Shown one piece after another: positions 1 through 8,904 of a DNA stretch of 30,464 bases. The position numbers and the translations under genes were made by a program. This DNA is from Bacteroidales bacterium UBA1797 (GTDB lineage Bacteria; Bacteroidota; Bacteroidia; Bacteroidales; VadinHA17), in the NCBI GenBank assembly GCA_002319885.1, contig DCFT01000216.1:1-30464 (forward strand), given 5' to 3'. The notes below the pieces were generated by a model, which was given only the letters and a program-made list of their open reading frames with translations, was not told where the DNA came from and searched no databases. Each line of letters starts with the position of its first letter. Position 1 is the first letter of the stretch.

Positions 1-2374
1 TTTCGCCTGCTTCCTGTTCCAACTCGGCCCGAAGGTTGTCGGGAGTCGTCATAGTATTTGCATAATCGAAAACCACACGATCCATATGTTTGTAAACCTC
101 CTTACTTTCCTCAACCATACCGTAATAATCAAGCAGCTGGGCGAAAACATAATTTGAAGTTGTATAAACATCTTGTCCCTGTTCAGATTCAACGGGTTCA
201 CCATCCCTGGTTTTACACATAGCCCATCCCATGGTTGCCTGATTTGTGTTATAAATGGTCTTGAGAATCTTTTTGACACGTTCTTCCGGAATTGCAGGAG
301 CTTCTCCAATTGAGGTTAGATACCACAAAGCATCAAGCTGATTGGTCCAGACATCCGTATTTGTATTTCCTGATTTAGGATCAAAGCACGTAACGTAATA
401 TTCGAGTTTCTCACCCTTTTTATTCACATCTTCGCGCCATAATTTCTCAAAACTGTTCCAGGCTTTATCGTAAATATTCCGGATATGTTCCTCATCGGCT
501 TTTTCATCAAGCATTTGGGCCATTTTGATCAGAGCCTGGCAACCACCCAGAAACTGAGTCGCATCATATGCATCAGCGCCAAAAAGGACCAGGTTATCAA
601 ATGTGTTTTTAACATCTTCCGGATGTCCTTCAGGGATACCATCGTTGTCAAAATCGAGTTTCAACAAAGATTCCAGGCCGAACTTAAGGGTTTCCCAGTT
701 TGTTTTAAGAAATTCGATATCCCCGGTGAATTTTACGTTACGTAAGACCCGCATCATCAGCTTAGGATATAGATCAACCCAGTAATTGTTATTATACCAC
801 GCATAATCACTCACATTGCGCAGGGGATGCCCTTTAGGCATAGCGCCAACATCGTGAGCGACACTGCCTTTGGTTTTGAAATCATCACGGATTTGGGTCA
901 GTGAAGCACCTTCATATTCCTCATGATGTTCTTTAAAATGCAACTGGGCTGCAACAAACGAGGCGTGAAAATGATACCACCGGGGAGTAGGATCAACGGC
1001 CAGTATGGAATCTATAAAGGCCTGGCACAAATCCTTTTCCACCTCAGGGAAAAGCATTAGTAATACCATCGAATACCAATCCACATCAGAAGGATCAATA
1101 TAGGCATAGTCAAAACATTCCAGGAATCGTGCCTGCTCTTTTCCTTTTTCATTCTCAATCCAGACAATAGCGTTCGATAAAGGGAAATGGAGTTCATTCA
1201 ACATCAACCTTGTCAGACGAAATGCACCTTCGCGGTCATTCTGATAGGATGAAGTGGACGAGATAGTATCAAAAATCCGTTCCTGAATTGTCAATGTGCG
1301 ATTCCACCATTGCTTGTAACTGGTTAATGCGATTTTCGCCAAATCCAGAGTGCGTGTTTCCTCATCTTTGAAGTTTTTCAGGTATTTTCTGTCAAATGTC
1401 TTTCCATCAATGTAATCCTGTACAGGATAATCAAGAACAACAGCGACAGGAATGGTTTTGGATTCGTTTGGTTTCAAGGTAAAAGTCAAACTAATAGCAG
1501 CTCCGTAATCACTTCGGACAACTGGTCCTTTTTTTTCATAAAAACTGCCATCTTCAGTTAAAAGCAGATCACCTGAGTATTTATTGAGACAGAAATAGGG
1601 TTGTGTATCCACTGAAACGCCAGGGACATCAGCAACTGCAATTGCCATTTTGTTTTGACTCTCAGTGCTTCCCATAATTACGCCACGAGTACCGCCTGAT
1701 TTGAACTCTTCATGCTTCTGCCTGTTTACTGCCGCAGTGCAAACAAAAACACTGTCCTGATCAGTAGGTTTAAGTTCTTTTTCCTGCAGATTCACCAGCG
1801 ATGGCCTTGGTACAACAAGTGAGATTTCCTTCACCTCATTGCTTGTGTTTTCAACCACGAATTCCTCAACACCGAGTGGCATTAGTGTTTGTTCACCACC
1901 CGAAAGAAAAGGGGAAATCAACCTTCTGATAACCTTTACTTTTTCAAGTTTATAAGCAATCTCCAATGAAGGAGTGGCAATGGTCATGTATACGTTTTCT
2001 TTTGAAACCGGAGCAGGATAGTAATTCTTAACTGCCGGTATATCATCAGGAAGTTCAGTTTCACCCGGAAGTTTCTGAGTCAGCATTATGCAGGTATCGT
2101 CGATACGAATATATGGTGCTGATCCAAATTGAATCGCTGTCTGGTTCAACATGATAAGACGACCAGCGTTGTTCAGTCGGTTATAAAGGCCGTAAGGGGA
2201 AACTCCGATTGAACAGGTTGGTGCGCCCTGCAGCGCTACAGTATGCGGAAACTGAAGACATTTGGACATGCCCTGGAAATGAACCGACATAAAGTTCTCT
2301 TCGTAGATCTTTGCAATCTCGGTACCCGTGATTGTATAGATATCCTGAATTTTAAAGGATGTTGATTTTGTCAT
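1..2374 (-). CDS. GH116 family glycosidase (GBA2-like), 3' end cut by window edge
   Basis: The frame is open from the ATG at 2372-2374 to base 1, giving 791 residues with no stop, so the C-terminus lies outside the window. The catalytic half resembles GH116 (DUF608/GBA2 type, (alpha/alpha)6 barrel). A block around residues 417-445 (FLECFDYAYIDPSDVDWY, then MLFPEVEKDL) matches the nucleophile region, with Glu419 the likely nucleophile. NTFDNLVLFGADAYDATQF carries Asp593 as likely acid/base. Characterised GH116 enzymes act on beta-glucosides, beta-xylosides and, in one archaeal case, N-acetylglucosaminides. The N-terminal third looks divergent. There is no signal peptide, so the protein is probably cytoplasmic and acts on imported oligosaccharides. 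It follows the NagZ-type GH3 gene by 24 bp, as last visible gene of the operon. The 791 residues are close to the size of single-chain bacterial GH116 enzymes, so little is probably missing. Family assignment fairly sure; substrate not. Confidence 0.75.
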   Translation of the reverse strand, partial: MTKSTSFKIQDIYTITGTEIAKIYEENFMSVHFQGMSKCLQFPHTVALQGAPTCSIGVSPYGLYNRLNNAGRLIMLNQTAIQFGSAPYIRIDDTCIMLTQKLPGETELPDDIPAVKNYYPAPVSKENVYMTIATPSLEIAYKLEKVKVIRRLISPFLSGGEQTLMPLGVEEFVVENTSNEVKEISLVVPRPSLVNLQEKELKPTDQDSVFVCTAAVNRQKHEEFKSGGTRGVIMGSTESQNKMAIAVADVPGVSVDTQPYFCLNKYSGDLLLTEDGSFYEKKGPVVRSDYGAAISLTFTLKPNESKTIPVAVVLDYPVQDYIDGKTFDRKYLKNFKDEETRTLDLAKIALTSYKQWWNRTLTIQERIFDTISSTSSYQNDREGAFRLTRLMLNELHFPLSNAIVWIENEKGKEQARFLECFDYAYIDPSDVDWYSMVLLMLFPEVEKDLCQAFIDSILAVDPTPRWYHFHASFVAAQLHFKEHHEEYEGASLTQIRDDFKTKGSVAHDVGAMPKGHPLRNVSDYAWYNNNYWVDLYPKLMMRVLRNVKFTGDIEFLKTNWETLKFGLESLLKLDFDNDGIPEGHPEDVKNTFDNLVLFGADAYDATQFLGGCQALIKMAQMLDEKADEEHIRNIYDKAWNSFEKLWREDVNKKGEKLEYYVTCFDPKSGNTNTDVWTNQLDALWYLTSIGEAPAIPEERVKKILKTIYNTNQATMGWAMCKTRDGEPVESEQGQDVYTTSNYVFAQLLDYYGMVEESKEVYKHMDRVVFDYANTMTTPDNLRAELEQEAGE

Positions 2375-2398
2375 CTTATTCTCGTATTACCGGAAGTT

Positions 2399-4234
2399 CT
2401 AACATTTTCCTCCCCAAATTTGTCCTTTTTTCTTTTCAGGTGACTTCTCTGGCGCAGGAGTTTGTTCTTCCGGCAAGTTATTTTCAGCGCTTAGATCAAT
2501 CGGCATCTTTGTTGTTGGGTAAGGTTTAATTGTCCCCCAGAGAAGATCAACAGAAGCCCTTATCGAATCAGGAGTACCGGAGAAATTACAAACTACTGCA
2601 TCAGCCACAGTCGTGGTACCTTTGCGATATGGGAAGTTGGTTACAACAACCACGTCCTTGCCAGCTGCTTTTAGTGCTTTGATCAGGTGAGTGTTATTTC
2701 CCCGTTTCTCAATACGAGCATAGTAATTTGTCATCACAACCAGATCCGCATCTTTTGCCAGTCTCAATGTTTCTTCAATATCTTCTTCTTCAGCATGAAA
2801 ACCTGTATCATCCAAAATCAGATTGGTAGAATGTTTGGTCATCTGTTCACAGAACATATGAGCATGACTGTAAAGATCTTTTCCTAAAAACTCGTATGGG
2901 ATTGTTTGCTCAACCACAAGTATTTTCTTGTCTTTGCTTAATGGCAACAGCTTTCTATCATCGCGAACAACCAGCAAGGCCTTGTGAGCTACTTCCCATG
3001 AAAAGTCAATGTTTTCTTTACTCCTGACAATTGCTGCAGTTTCTTTCGGATCCATTTTACCTGCTTTTTTAAAGAGACCCTGGTCATACTTTCTGTTGAG
3101 CAGCCTACGGACCGCATCGTCTACACGTTCTTCAGAAAGTTCGCCGTTTTCAACAGCCTGTTTAATACCAAACAGGCATTGCGAACGGGATTCATCGTCA
3201 GCCTTTAATAGAATGGTGTCCACACCGGCTTTAATCGCCATGGCGCAAGCTAGTGGGAGTGGCCATTTTTTAAGGATCGCCGCCATACCGATTGCGTCTG
3301 AGACAATTATACCCTTAAATCCCATTTCTCCTCTCAGAAGATCAGTAAGAATTTTTTTCGAAAGGGTTGCAGGGTATTCTTCATCATACGCAGGGTAAAT
3401 GGTATGAGCTGTCATAAGAGCGGATGCACCTGCATCTACACCTGCCTGAAAGGCTGCTAATTCAACTTCCTGCATGCGTTTTTTATCTCCACGGCAGACA
3501 TCCAGCACATCATGCGCATCAGTTGCTGAATCACCACGGCCAGCGAAATGCTTGATTGTTGCGGTAATACCTGCATCCTCATAACCACGGACTGTTGCTG
3601 CAATGAACTTTGCTATAACCTTAGGATTGTCACCAAATGAACGAACTCCGATTTCGGGATTCAACGGATTAATATTTACATCACATACAGGATGATAGAA
3701 CTGGGTTACTCCCATAGCAGCCATCTGCCTGCCCATCAGGTTTGCGATTTTATAGGCCAAATCTACATCGCCAATAGCTGTGATACCCATTGGAGGAATA
3801 AACTGAAGAACACCACCGGCTGTGTAATCGTTCTTAAAATCGCCTTCCATATCGATTGTAATGTGAAGTGGAATTCCCGAATCCCTGTTCATCGCTATTT
3901 CCTGAAGTTTGTTAAGCGCTTCAGTGAGCTCCTCAGGCCTAACGCTCACACCATAGGCCCGAGACTCGAAATAGGTATGCGCGATGTCGAAATAATCAGC
4001 TGGTTTTTTGAAGTTGGGATCGACTTGAGAACGTCCCCAATATAGATTTTTGCATGTTTCCAGTGCGTATGGTTCCAGGCACACTCCGCCTGCTTGTAGT
4101 TTAGTGATCTGTTCAATCCCTGAAGGAGTCAGATAGGCACCTCTCCATGTGAAGGTGAGAAGCTGGCCGCATTTCTCCAGCAGGCTCATTTTCGCGATTT
4201 TCGCTGCGATAAAATCATCTTTTTCTTTTGACAT
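2399..4234 (-). CDS. GH3 glycosidase of the NagZ type, cytoplasmic
   Basis: A 611-residue GH3 protein. It carries the NagZ-subfamily signature KHFAGRGDSATDAH at residues 228-241, including the Asp239-His241 dyad that serves as acid/base in beta-N-acetylglucosaminidases and some GlcNAc/glucoside phosphorylases of GH3. The nucleophile is Asp313 in GIIVSDAIGM. A second alpha/beta domain follows, and the tail is rich in Pro, Glu and Lys. No signal peptide, unlike the other GH3 in this operon. The start is ATG at 4234, supported by a good Shine-Dalgarno sequence. It lies 98 bp after GH10 and 24 bp before GH116, forming a cytoplasmic pair at the operon's end. NagZ-type enzymes usually take GlcNAc substrates, which is unexpected in a xylan locus; beta-glucosidase, beta-xylosidase or phosphorylase activity is possible. 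Confidence 0.85.
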   Translation of the reverse strand: MSKEKDDFIAAKIAKMSLLEKCGQLLTFTWRGAYLTPSGIEQITKLQAGGVCLEPYALETCKNLYWGRSQVDPNFKKPADYFDIAHTYFESRAYGVSVRPEELTEALNKLQEIAMNRDSGIPLHITIDMEGDFKNDYTAGGVLQFIPPMGITAIGDVDLAYKIANLMGRQMAAMGVTQFYHPVCDVNINPLNPEIGVRSFGDNPKVIAKFIAATVRGYEDAGITATIKHFAGRGDSATDAHDVLDVCRGDKKRMQEVELAAFQAGVDAGASALMTAHTIYPAYDEEYPATLSKKILTDLLRGEMGFKGIIVSDAIGMAAILKKWPLPLACAMAIKAGVDTILLKADDESRSQCLFGIKQAVENGELSEERVDDAVRRLLNRKYDQGLFKKAGKMDPKETAAIVRSKENIDFSWEVAHKALLVVRDDRKLLPLSKDKKILVVEQTIPYEFLGKDLYSHAHMFCEQMTKHSTNLILDDTGFHAEEEDIEETLRLAKDADLVVMTNYYARIEKRGNNTHLIKALKAAGKDVVVVTNFPYRKGTTTVADAVVCNFSGTPDSIRASVDLLWGTIKPYPTTKMPIDLSAENNLPEEQTPAPEKSPEKKKGQIWGGKC

Positions 4235-4240
4235 TGTGTA

Positions 4241-4247
4241 TCTCCTT
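4241..4247 (-). promoter_or_regulatory. Shine-Dalgarno sequence of the NagZ-type GH3 gene
   Basis: Read on the minus strand, AAGGAGA lies 6 nt before the ATG at 4234. Such a strong anti-SD match is unusual in Bacteroidota and in this window, where most starts are preceded by A/T-rich sequence. It fixes the start codon and may give the GH3-GH116 pair its own translation rate after the 98-bp gap. Confidence 0.7.
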
Positions 4248-4332
4248 ATAATTTATTGTCTATTATTTATTTTACTTATTATGGTCTTCAGATGCGATTC
4301 GGATTCTAACTTAGCTGCTTCATTTTTCAGAC

Positions 4333-5442
4333 TTATATTTTTTTTGCCATTTTAATCATCTCATCAACCACGCTCTTGGGCTGGTTGTTGCGGTCGAAAA
4401 GTACAGGATAATCCTTTCTGCCGCGAATCGGGAAATTGTTTAACCAGCTTACGGCATCGTTCAATCCCCAGACAGTAACACGATCAACTACATCACTGTA
4501 TTTAAGGAAGAGTCCGAACATATCAAGTACGCGTTTGTTCCACTTTTGTTGAACAGAGTCGGGCACGGCTACACGATAAGGATCCATTTCCGGCGAATAT
4601 TTGAAATTTACCGATATGTTTGCTCCCGAATATGGATTGGGAAGGATAGAAATATCCCATTCGGTAATAAGTATTTTCACACCGGCGGCTTTAAGTTTCT
4701 TAAAACTGGTTTCTGTGGCGTCAAGCGTAGGGCTATCCATTTGCATATGCGCTTGTGAACCAACAGCATCAATTCTGACTCCGGCAGCCTTGAGTTCTTT
4801 TACCAGTTCAGCTATAGCCTCGCATTTTGCCGGAGTTTCTACATTATAATCGTTATAATACAATTCTGCATCTGGGTCGGCTTCATGAGCAAACTGGAAA
4901 GCATATTTGATAAAATCCTTGCCCAAAATACGGTAGAACTTGCTATTGCGGTATGTGCCATTGTCTTCAAAAGCTTCGTTGACAACGTCCCAGCCTTTTA
5001 TCCGGCCTTTATAACGACCCACAATTGTATAGATGTGCTGACGCATACGTTCTTTCAGAACTTCAGGAGTGACATCTTTTCCACTGTCATCAACAAAGAA
5101 CCACTTGGCTATCTGGGAATGCCAGATAAGACAATGCCCGGTTACAACCTGCTTGTTTTTTTCTCCAAATGCTACAACTTTGTCTGCATCTGCCCACTCG
5201 TATCTGTTTTCTTCGGGATGGATAAGTTGGGGCTTCATACAGTTTTCGGCAACAATTGCATTGAATTCTTTAGCAATCAATTCTGATTCTTTTGGATTAA
5301 CACCATTAACTTGTTGCATATTAACAGCTACACCAAAAAGAAATTTTCCTTTCGTAGCATCAGCCAGTGTATTTTGCGCCATAGTGTGTATGTTTGGCAG
5401 AATAATAATTGCAATAATTGCAGAAATAGTCTTGATTTTCAT
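4333..5442 (-). CDS. GH10 endo-beta-1,4-xylanase, exported
   Basis: Hydrolyses internal beta-1,4-xylosidic bonds of xylan. The 369-residue protein is a signal peptide (hydrophobic core after MKIKTIS, cleavage likely at MA|QN) followed by one GH10 TIM barrel with no carbohydrate-binding module. Seen motifs: HCLIWHSQ; WDVVNEAF with acid/base Glu156; ILITEWDIS with nucleophile Glu261; VWGLNDAVSWL near the C-terminus. The frame can be extended to a TTG at 5460, but ATG at 5442 starts directly on a standard signal peptide and is preferred. It is 32 bp downstream of the symporter and 98 bp upstream of the NagZ-type GH3, in the same operon. As the only obvious endo-acting enzyme here it probably generates the oligosaccharides that the neighbours trim. 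No lipobox is seen, so it is periplasmic or secreted rather than a typical surface lipoprotein. Confidence 0.95.
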   Translation of the reverse strand: MKIKTISAIIAIIILPNIHTMAQNTLADATKGKFLFGVAVNMQQVNGVNPKESELIAKEFNAIVAENCMKPQLIHPEENRYEWADADKVVAFGEKNKQVVTGHCLIWHSQIAKWFFVDDSGKDVTPEVLKERMRQHIYTIVGRYKGRIKGWDVVNEAFEDNGTYRNSKFYRILGKDFIKYAFQFAHEADPDAELYYNDYNVETPAKCEAIAELVKELKAAGVRIDAVGSQAHMQMDSPTLDATETSFKKLKAAGVKILITEWDISILPNPYSGANISVNFKYSPEMDPYRVAVPDSVQQKWNKRVLDMFGLFLKYSDVVDRVTVWGLNDAVSWLNNFPIRGRKDYPVLFDRNNQPKSVVDEMIKMAKKI

Positions 5443-5474
5443 ATTTTTAGATTTACTCAATTAAGATCGTCTAT

Positions 5475-6935
5475 TCATACTTTTGCCCTTCTGGCCATCA
5501 GTTCTGTCTCAATTTTTACTTCCATTTTCTTATCAATAACATAGAAAAACAGCAACCCGACACCTAATAAGAAGGGGATGGAAGGATAGATGCTGACAAG
5601 CATTTTTGCTCCGGCGGCGACAGTATCAGGTTGGATAATTGCGTGCCCAGCTACTGCACTTTGTTTAGGAATGTAGCCATATAAGCCAAGAATCCATGCA
5701 ACCAGAGCGCCTCCGATAGAAAGGCCTGCTTTTAGGCCTACCATCATTGCAGAGAAAATTATTGCAGTTGCCCTGCGATTTGTTTTCCATTCAGAATAAT
5801 CAGCAACATCAGCAATCATCGCCCATAGTATAGGGATGGTAATTCCGTATGAAAACCCATGCAATATTTGTGAAACAAACATCAGGATTACATTATAGGG
5901 TCTGAAAAAGATAAAGATCAGAACAAAAATGGTTGCCGTGAGAAGGCCATATTTGTAAACATCACGTTTACCATATTTATCTGCAAGGCCTTTTGAGAAT
6001 GAAATACCAACAATCATAAAGATAATGCCGCCGGCATTAAACAAACCAAATCCCGCTGCAACCGGATCTGATCCAAAGAAAGTAATGCCAACAGCAGACA
6101 AATCAGAAATAAGTGGACTTATTAAATCGGTGAGTGCCTGTTTATCTACATAATTATTAAAATAATACACATAGGCACCTCCTTTCATCGCCAGGGTTAT
6201 GAAAACCAGAATAGTTAAGATGAGCATTATTAACCAGGGTCTGTTCTTCGAAAGATCAGACAGATCATCTTTAATCGAAGATTTTTGCTCCAGACGTGGA
6301 ATAATGCGCTCCCGGGTTGTGAAAAAAGTTATAAGCAGCATGATAGTTCCAATAGCAGCCAGCCATGTCATTACTGCTTCAATACCCACTGCTTTGTCTC
6401 CCTTGCCTGCATATTCAATGATTGGAAGCATAAACACCTGTACAAAAAACTGGGCAAACATAACTGCAACAAACCGGTACGATGAAATACTGTTTCTTTC
6501 TCCCATGTCACCTGTAAGTACACCGCTCAGAGCTGCATATGGCAGGTTACTTGAAGCGTACATCAGCAACAGCAGCGTATAAGTTACAGCGGCGTAGATT
6601 AATTTTCCCTTGTATGAAAAATGTGGCGTTGAAAATGCCAGAAGTGCAATAACTCCCAGAGGGATAGCTGTGAATAAAATCCAGGGCCGGAATTTACCCC
6701 ATTTCGAACGGGTCCGGTCAGCCAATAATCCGATTATCGGGTTAAATATGAATGCGGCAACTAAGCCGACCGAAAGCATTATAATTGAGGCATCGGTATT
6801 TTTTAGCCCATAAATATCGGTATAGAAATAAGCCAGATAAGTAATTAACGTCTGGAAAACCAGGTTTGCAGCAAGGTCCCCGAGGCTATACCCTATTTTT
6901 TCGAATACTGAGATTTTTTGAGAGGTTTGACTCAT
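5475..6935 (-). CDS. GPH-family (MelB/XynP-like) sugar:cation symporter
   Basis: Inner-membrane transporter of the glycoside-pentoside-hexuronide branch of the MFS, 486 residues with about 12 hydrophobic segments. Family signatures are clear: GDLAAN near the N-terminus (Asp20, in the position of a MelB cation-binding Asp), the loop 2-3 motif DRTRSKWGKFRPW around residues 73-85, and ADVADYSEWKTNRRATAI in the second half. The family moves sugars and short oligosaccharides with Na+ or H+. Between a double-CE1 esterase gene (24 bp) and a GH10 gene (32 bp), it most likely imports xylose, arabinose or xylo-oligosaccharides released in the periplasm, which fits the two cytoplasmic glycosidases downstream. 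A comparable symporter is part of the Prevotella bryantii xylanase cluster. The exact substrate cannot be read from sequence. Confidence 0.92.
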   Translation of the reverse strand: MSQTSQKISVFEKIGYSLGDLAANLVFQTLITYLAYFYTDIYGLKNTDASIIMLSVGLVAAFIFNPIIGLLADRTRSKWGKFRPWILFTAIPLGVIALLAFSTPHFSYKGKLIYAAVTYTLLLLMYASSNLPYAALSGVLTGDMGERNSISSYRFVAVMFAQFFVQVFMLPIIEYAGKGDKAVGIEAVMTWLAAIGTIMLLITFFTTRERIIPRLEQKSSIKDDLSDLSKNRPWLIMLILTILVFITLAMKGGAYVYYFNNYVDKQALTDLISPLISDLSAVGITFFGSDPVAAGFGLFNAGGIIFMIVGISFSKGLADKYGKRDVYKYGLLTATIFVLIFIFFRPYNVILMFVSQILHGFSYGITIPILWAMIADVADYSEWKTNRRATAIIFSAMMVGLKAGLSIGGALVAWILGLYGYIPKQSAVAGHAIIQPDTVAAGAKMLVSIYPSIPFLLGVGLLFFYVIDKKMEVKIETELMARRAKV

Positions 6936-6959
6936 TTTAGTAGTTTATTAAGGATTAGG

Positions 6960-8885
6960 CTATTTGAACAAAAGTTGAGCAAAATTAAACAGGTTATTTC
7001 TCCAGACGGGCCATGTATGTCCGCCCGGATATTCGTTGTATGTGTATTTAATATTCATTTCATCGAATTTTGAAAGCATGATCTTGCAGTTTTTGTACGC
7101 AATATCTTGAGGTCCGCCTATGGAAATCCAAAACTGTTTCAGATCAGAATTTATTTTATCGGAATTCATGCTCATGAACTTGTACTGTGCGTTGGCCAGA
7201 TCTTCCTGCATAGACTGGATCCACCCGGAGCTAAAAACACCTAAGTATGAAAATAAATCAGTATTATTTATTCCTGCGTAGAGAGTTTGTATGCCACCCA
7301 TAGATAAACCGGCGAGAGCACGATTTTTAGAATCTGTTTCTGCACGGAAATTTTTTTCCACAAAAGGAATTACCGATTGCTTCAATTCAGCTGTGAAAGC
7401 TTTCAGCATATTTTCACCAAAACCATTTCCTCCGGTAGAAAAGTTGCCGTCCATCATAACTATTAGCATAGGTTTTGCTTTTTTTTCTGCAATAAGATTG
7501 TCCATGATTATGTCTGTTTTCCCTTGTTCAGCCCAGCCTCTTTCATCCTCGCCACCACCGTGCAACAGATACAAAACAGGGTATTTATCGCTGGTATTCA
7601 CATCATAACCGGCAGGTGTGTAAATGAAGAAACGGCGCCAGCTTCTTGTTACTTCAGAAAAATATCGCTTAATGCGTATGTCACCATGCGGTATATCTTT
7701 TAATGTGTAATAGCCATCGCCTTTAAAAGGAACTTCTATACAACTTGCCATTCGTCCCATACCATAAAAAGCTTCGCTCGATGGGTCGCAAACTGCTAAA
7801 CCATCAATAATTAATGAGTAATAGTGAATACCTTCGCTTAATGAATCCGTTGTTACACTCCAGATTCCGTCACTGTTTTTTACCATATCGTATTTTCTGA
7901 CCAAATCAAGTTGCACTTTTTGTGCATCAGGCGCTTTAATTTGAAATAGAGCCCTGCCATCAGGCTTAATCTGAGGGTATTTAGAACTTCTTACATTAGT
8001 TGCAGCCGGAGTTCCAAGAACACTATATTTATTGAAATAAGAGACATCAACAGATTTGAAAAGAAGTTGGGAAAACATATATAAATCATTTTTCCAGACT
8101 TTAAAGTCGTGAACACCTGGTTCAATGTAAAAAATGTGAGGGACGCTTTTCGCAACAAGATAATCGTGAGTGCGCTGGCTGAAACTTATCAGACCATCAT
8201 TATCACCGCATGAGATCCAGAGTACTTTTAGTTTTTTCTTTGTTTCATCCGGATTCGGCACTAATAATTCGGGGGCTTTTGTATTTGGTGCAGAAGAAAA
8301 ACCTCCTATCCATGCAAATTTATCCAGGTTGCCAAGACCGAAATTCAGTGATTGTCCTCCACCCATTGATAAACCGGCTATTGCCCTGCTTTCACGGTTG
8401 GTAAGTACCGGATATTTTTTCTCAACAAATGGAATTAGATCATTCAGCAAGTCTTTCTCAAAAGTAGCGAATGCCTCCACCTTATCCGATGCCATAATAT
8501 TCCCTGTTGCCCGGTCGTCTTTCATAGCCCGGCCGTTTGGCATGATCACAATCATAGGCTGTAATTTATTTTCTGCATAGAGGTTATCCAGAATGATCTG
8601 AGGCTGACCACCTTTCAGCCATTCTTTTTCGTCACCACCAATGCCATGTAAAAGATATAGTACCGGGTATTTTCTGGTTTTGGTATAGAGAGGAGGAGTA
8701 TAAACCAGCGCTTTTCGTTTCGTACCAACTGTTTTCGAATAATATACAATGGTGTCAATTTTCCCCTTTTTTATTTCGTTACGGGGAGAATCAAAGCCAG
8801 GAGGAGATTGATTTATTATATTCTGGCTTTTAGCATGAAAGCCTGCTGTTATTGCTAGTGTAACTATAAATAGTATTTTTTTCAT
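6960..8885 (-). CDS. Double CE1 esterase (CE1 - CBM48-like - CE1), exported
   Basis: A 641-residue exported protein with two alpha/beta-hydrolase domains of the esterase D/CE1 type, probably removing ferulate and/or acetate from arabinoxylan. After a signal peptide (cleavage near KS|QN) comes CE1 domain 1 (about 45-275) with GLSMGG (Ser173), CGDND (Asp near 228) and VHDF (His259). A CBM48/E-set-like linker follows (about 300-390), then CE1 domain 2 (about 400-641) with GLSMGG (Ser528), GGPQD and GGHTW (His623). Both domains share PVLYLLHG and a terminal QLLFK-type motif, so the gene arose by duplication or fusion; its second half has the same order as the neighbouring single CE1 gene at 11518-12624. 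Multi-domain CE1 enzymes with differing specificities are known in Bacteroidota. It lies 19 bp from the exported GH3 gene and 24 bp from the symporter gene. Confidence 0.9.
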   Translation of the reverse strand: MKKILFIVTLAITAGFHAKSQNIINQSPPGFDSPRNEIKKGKIDTIVYYSKTVGTKRKALVYTPPLYTKTRKYPVLYLLHGIGGDEKEWLKGGQPQIILDNLYAENKLQPMIVIMPNGRAMKDDRATGNIMASDKVEAFATFEKDLLNDLIPFVEKKYPVLTNRESRAIAGLSMGGGQSLNFGLGNLDKFAWIGGFSSAPNTKAPELLVPNPDETKKKLKVLWISCGDNDGLISFSQRTHDYLVAKSVPHIFYIEPGVHDFKVWKNDLYMFSQLLFKSVDVSYFNKYSVLGTPAATNVRSSKYPQIKPDGRALFQIKAPDAQKVQLDLVRKYDMVKNSDGIWSVTTDSLSEGIHYYSLIIDGLAVCDPSSEAFYGMGRMASCIEVPFKGDGYYTLKDIPHGDIRIKRYFSEVTRSWRRFFIYTPAGYDVNTSDKYPVLYLLHGGGEDERGWAEQGKTDIIMDNLIAEKKAKPMLIVMMDGNFSTGGNGFGENMLKAFTAELKQSVIPFVEKNFRAETDSKNRALAGLSMGGIQTLYAGINNTDLFSYLGVFSSGWIQSMQEDLANAQYKFMSMNSDKINSDLKQFWISIGGPQDIAYKNCKIMLSKFDEMNIKYTYNEYPGGHTWPVWRNNLFNFAQLLFK

Positions 8886-8904
8886 CTTATTCTGATTATG
8901 CCTG

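Noticed and set aside
49..309. A short minus-strand frame at the left edge suggesting that 1-2374 is a broken gene.
   Set aside because: The main frame from the ATG at 2374 is open without a stop to base 1 and carries conserved motifs throughout; the short frame is a shadow in another phase.
3009..3398. Plus-strand open frames of 60-136 codons opposite the glycosidase, esterase and thioredoxin genes.
   Set aside because: They lie wholly antisense to genes with clear catalytic motifs, have no recognisable domains and no promoter; treated as shadows.
5443..5460. A longer GH10 start at TTG 5460.
   Set aside because: ATG at 5442 begins a standard signal peptide; the extra six residues add nothing recognisable and the codon is TTG.
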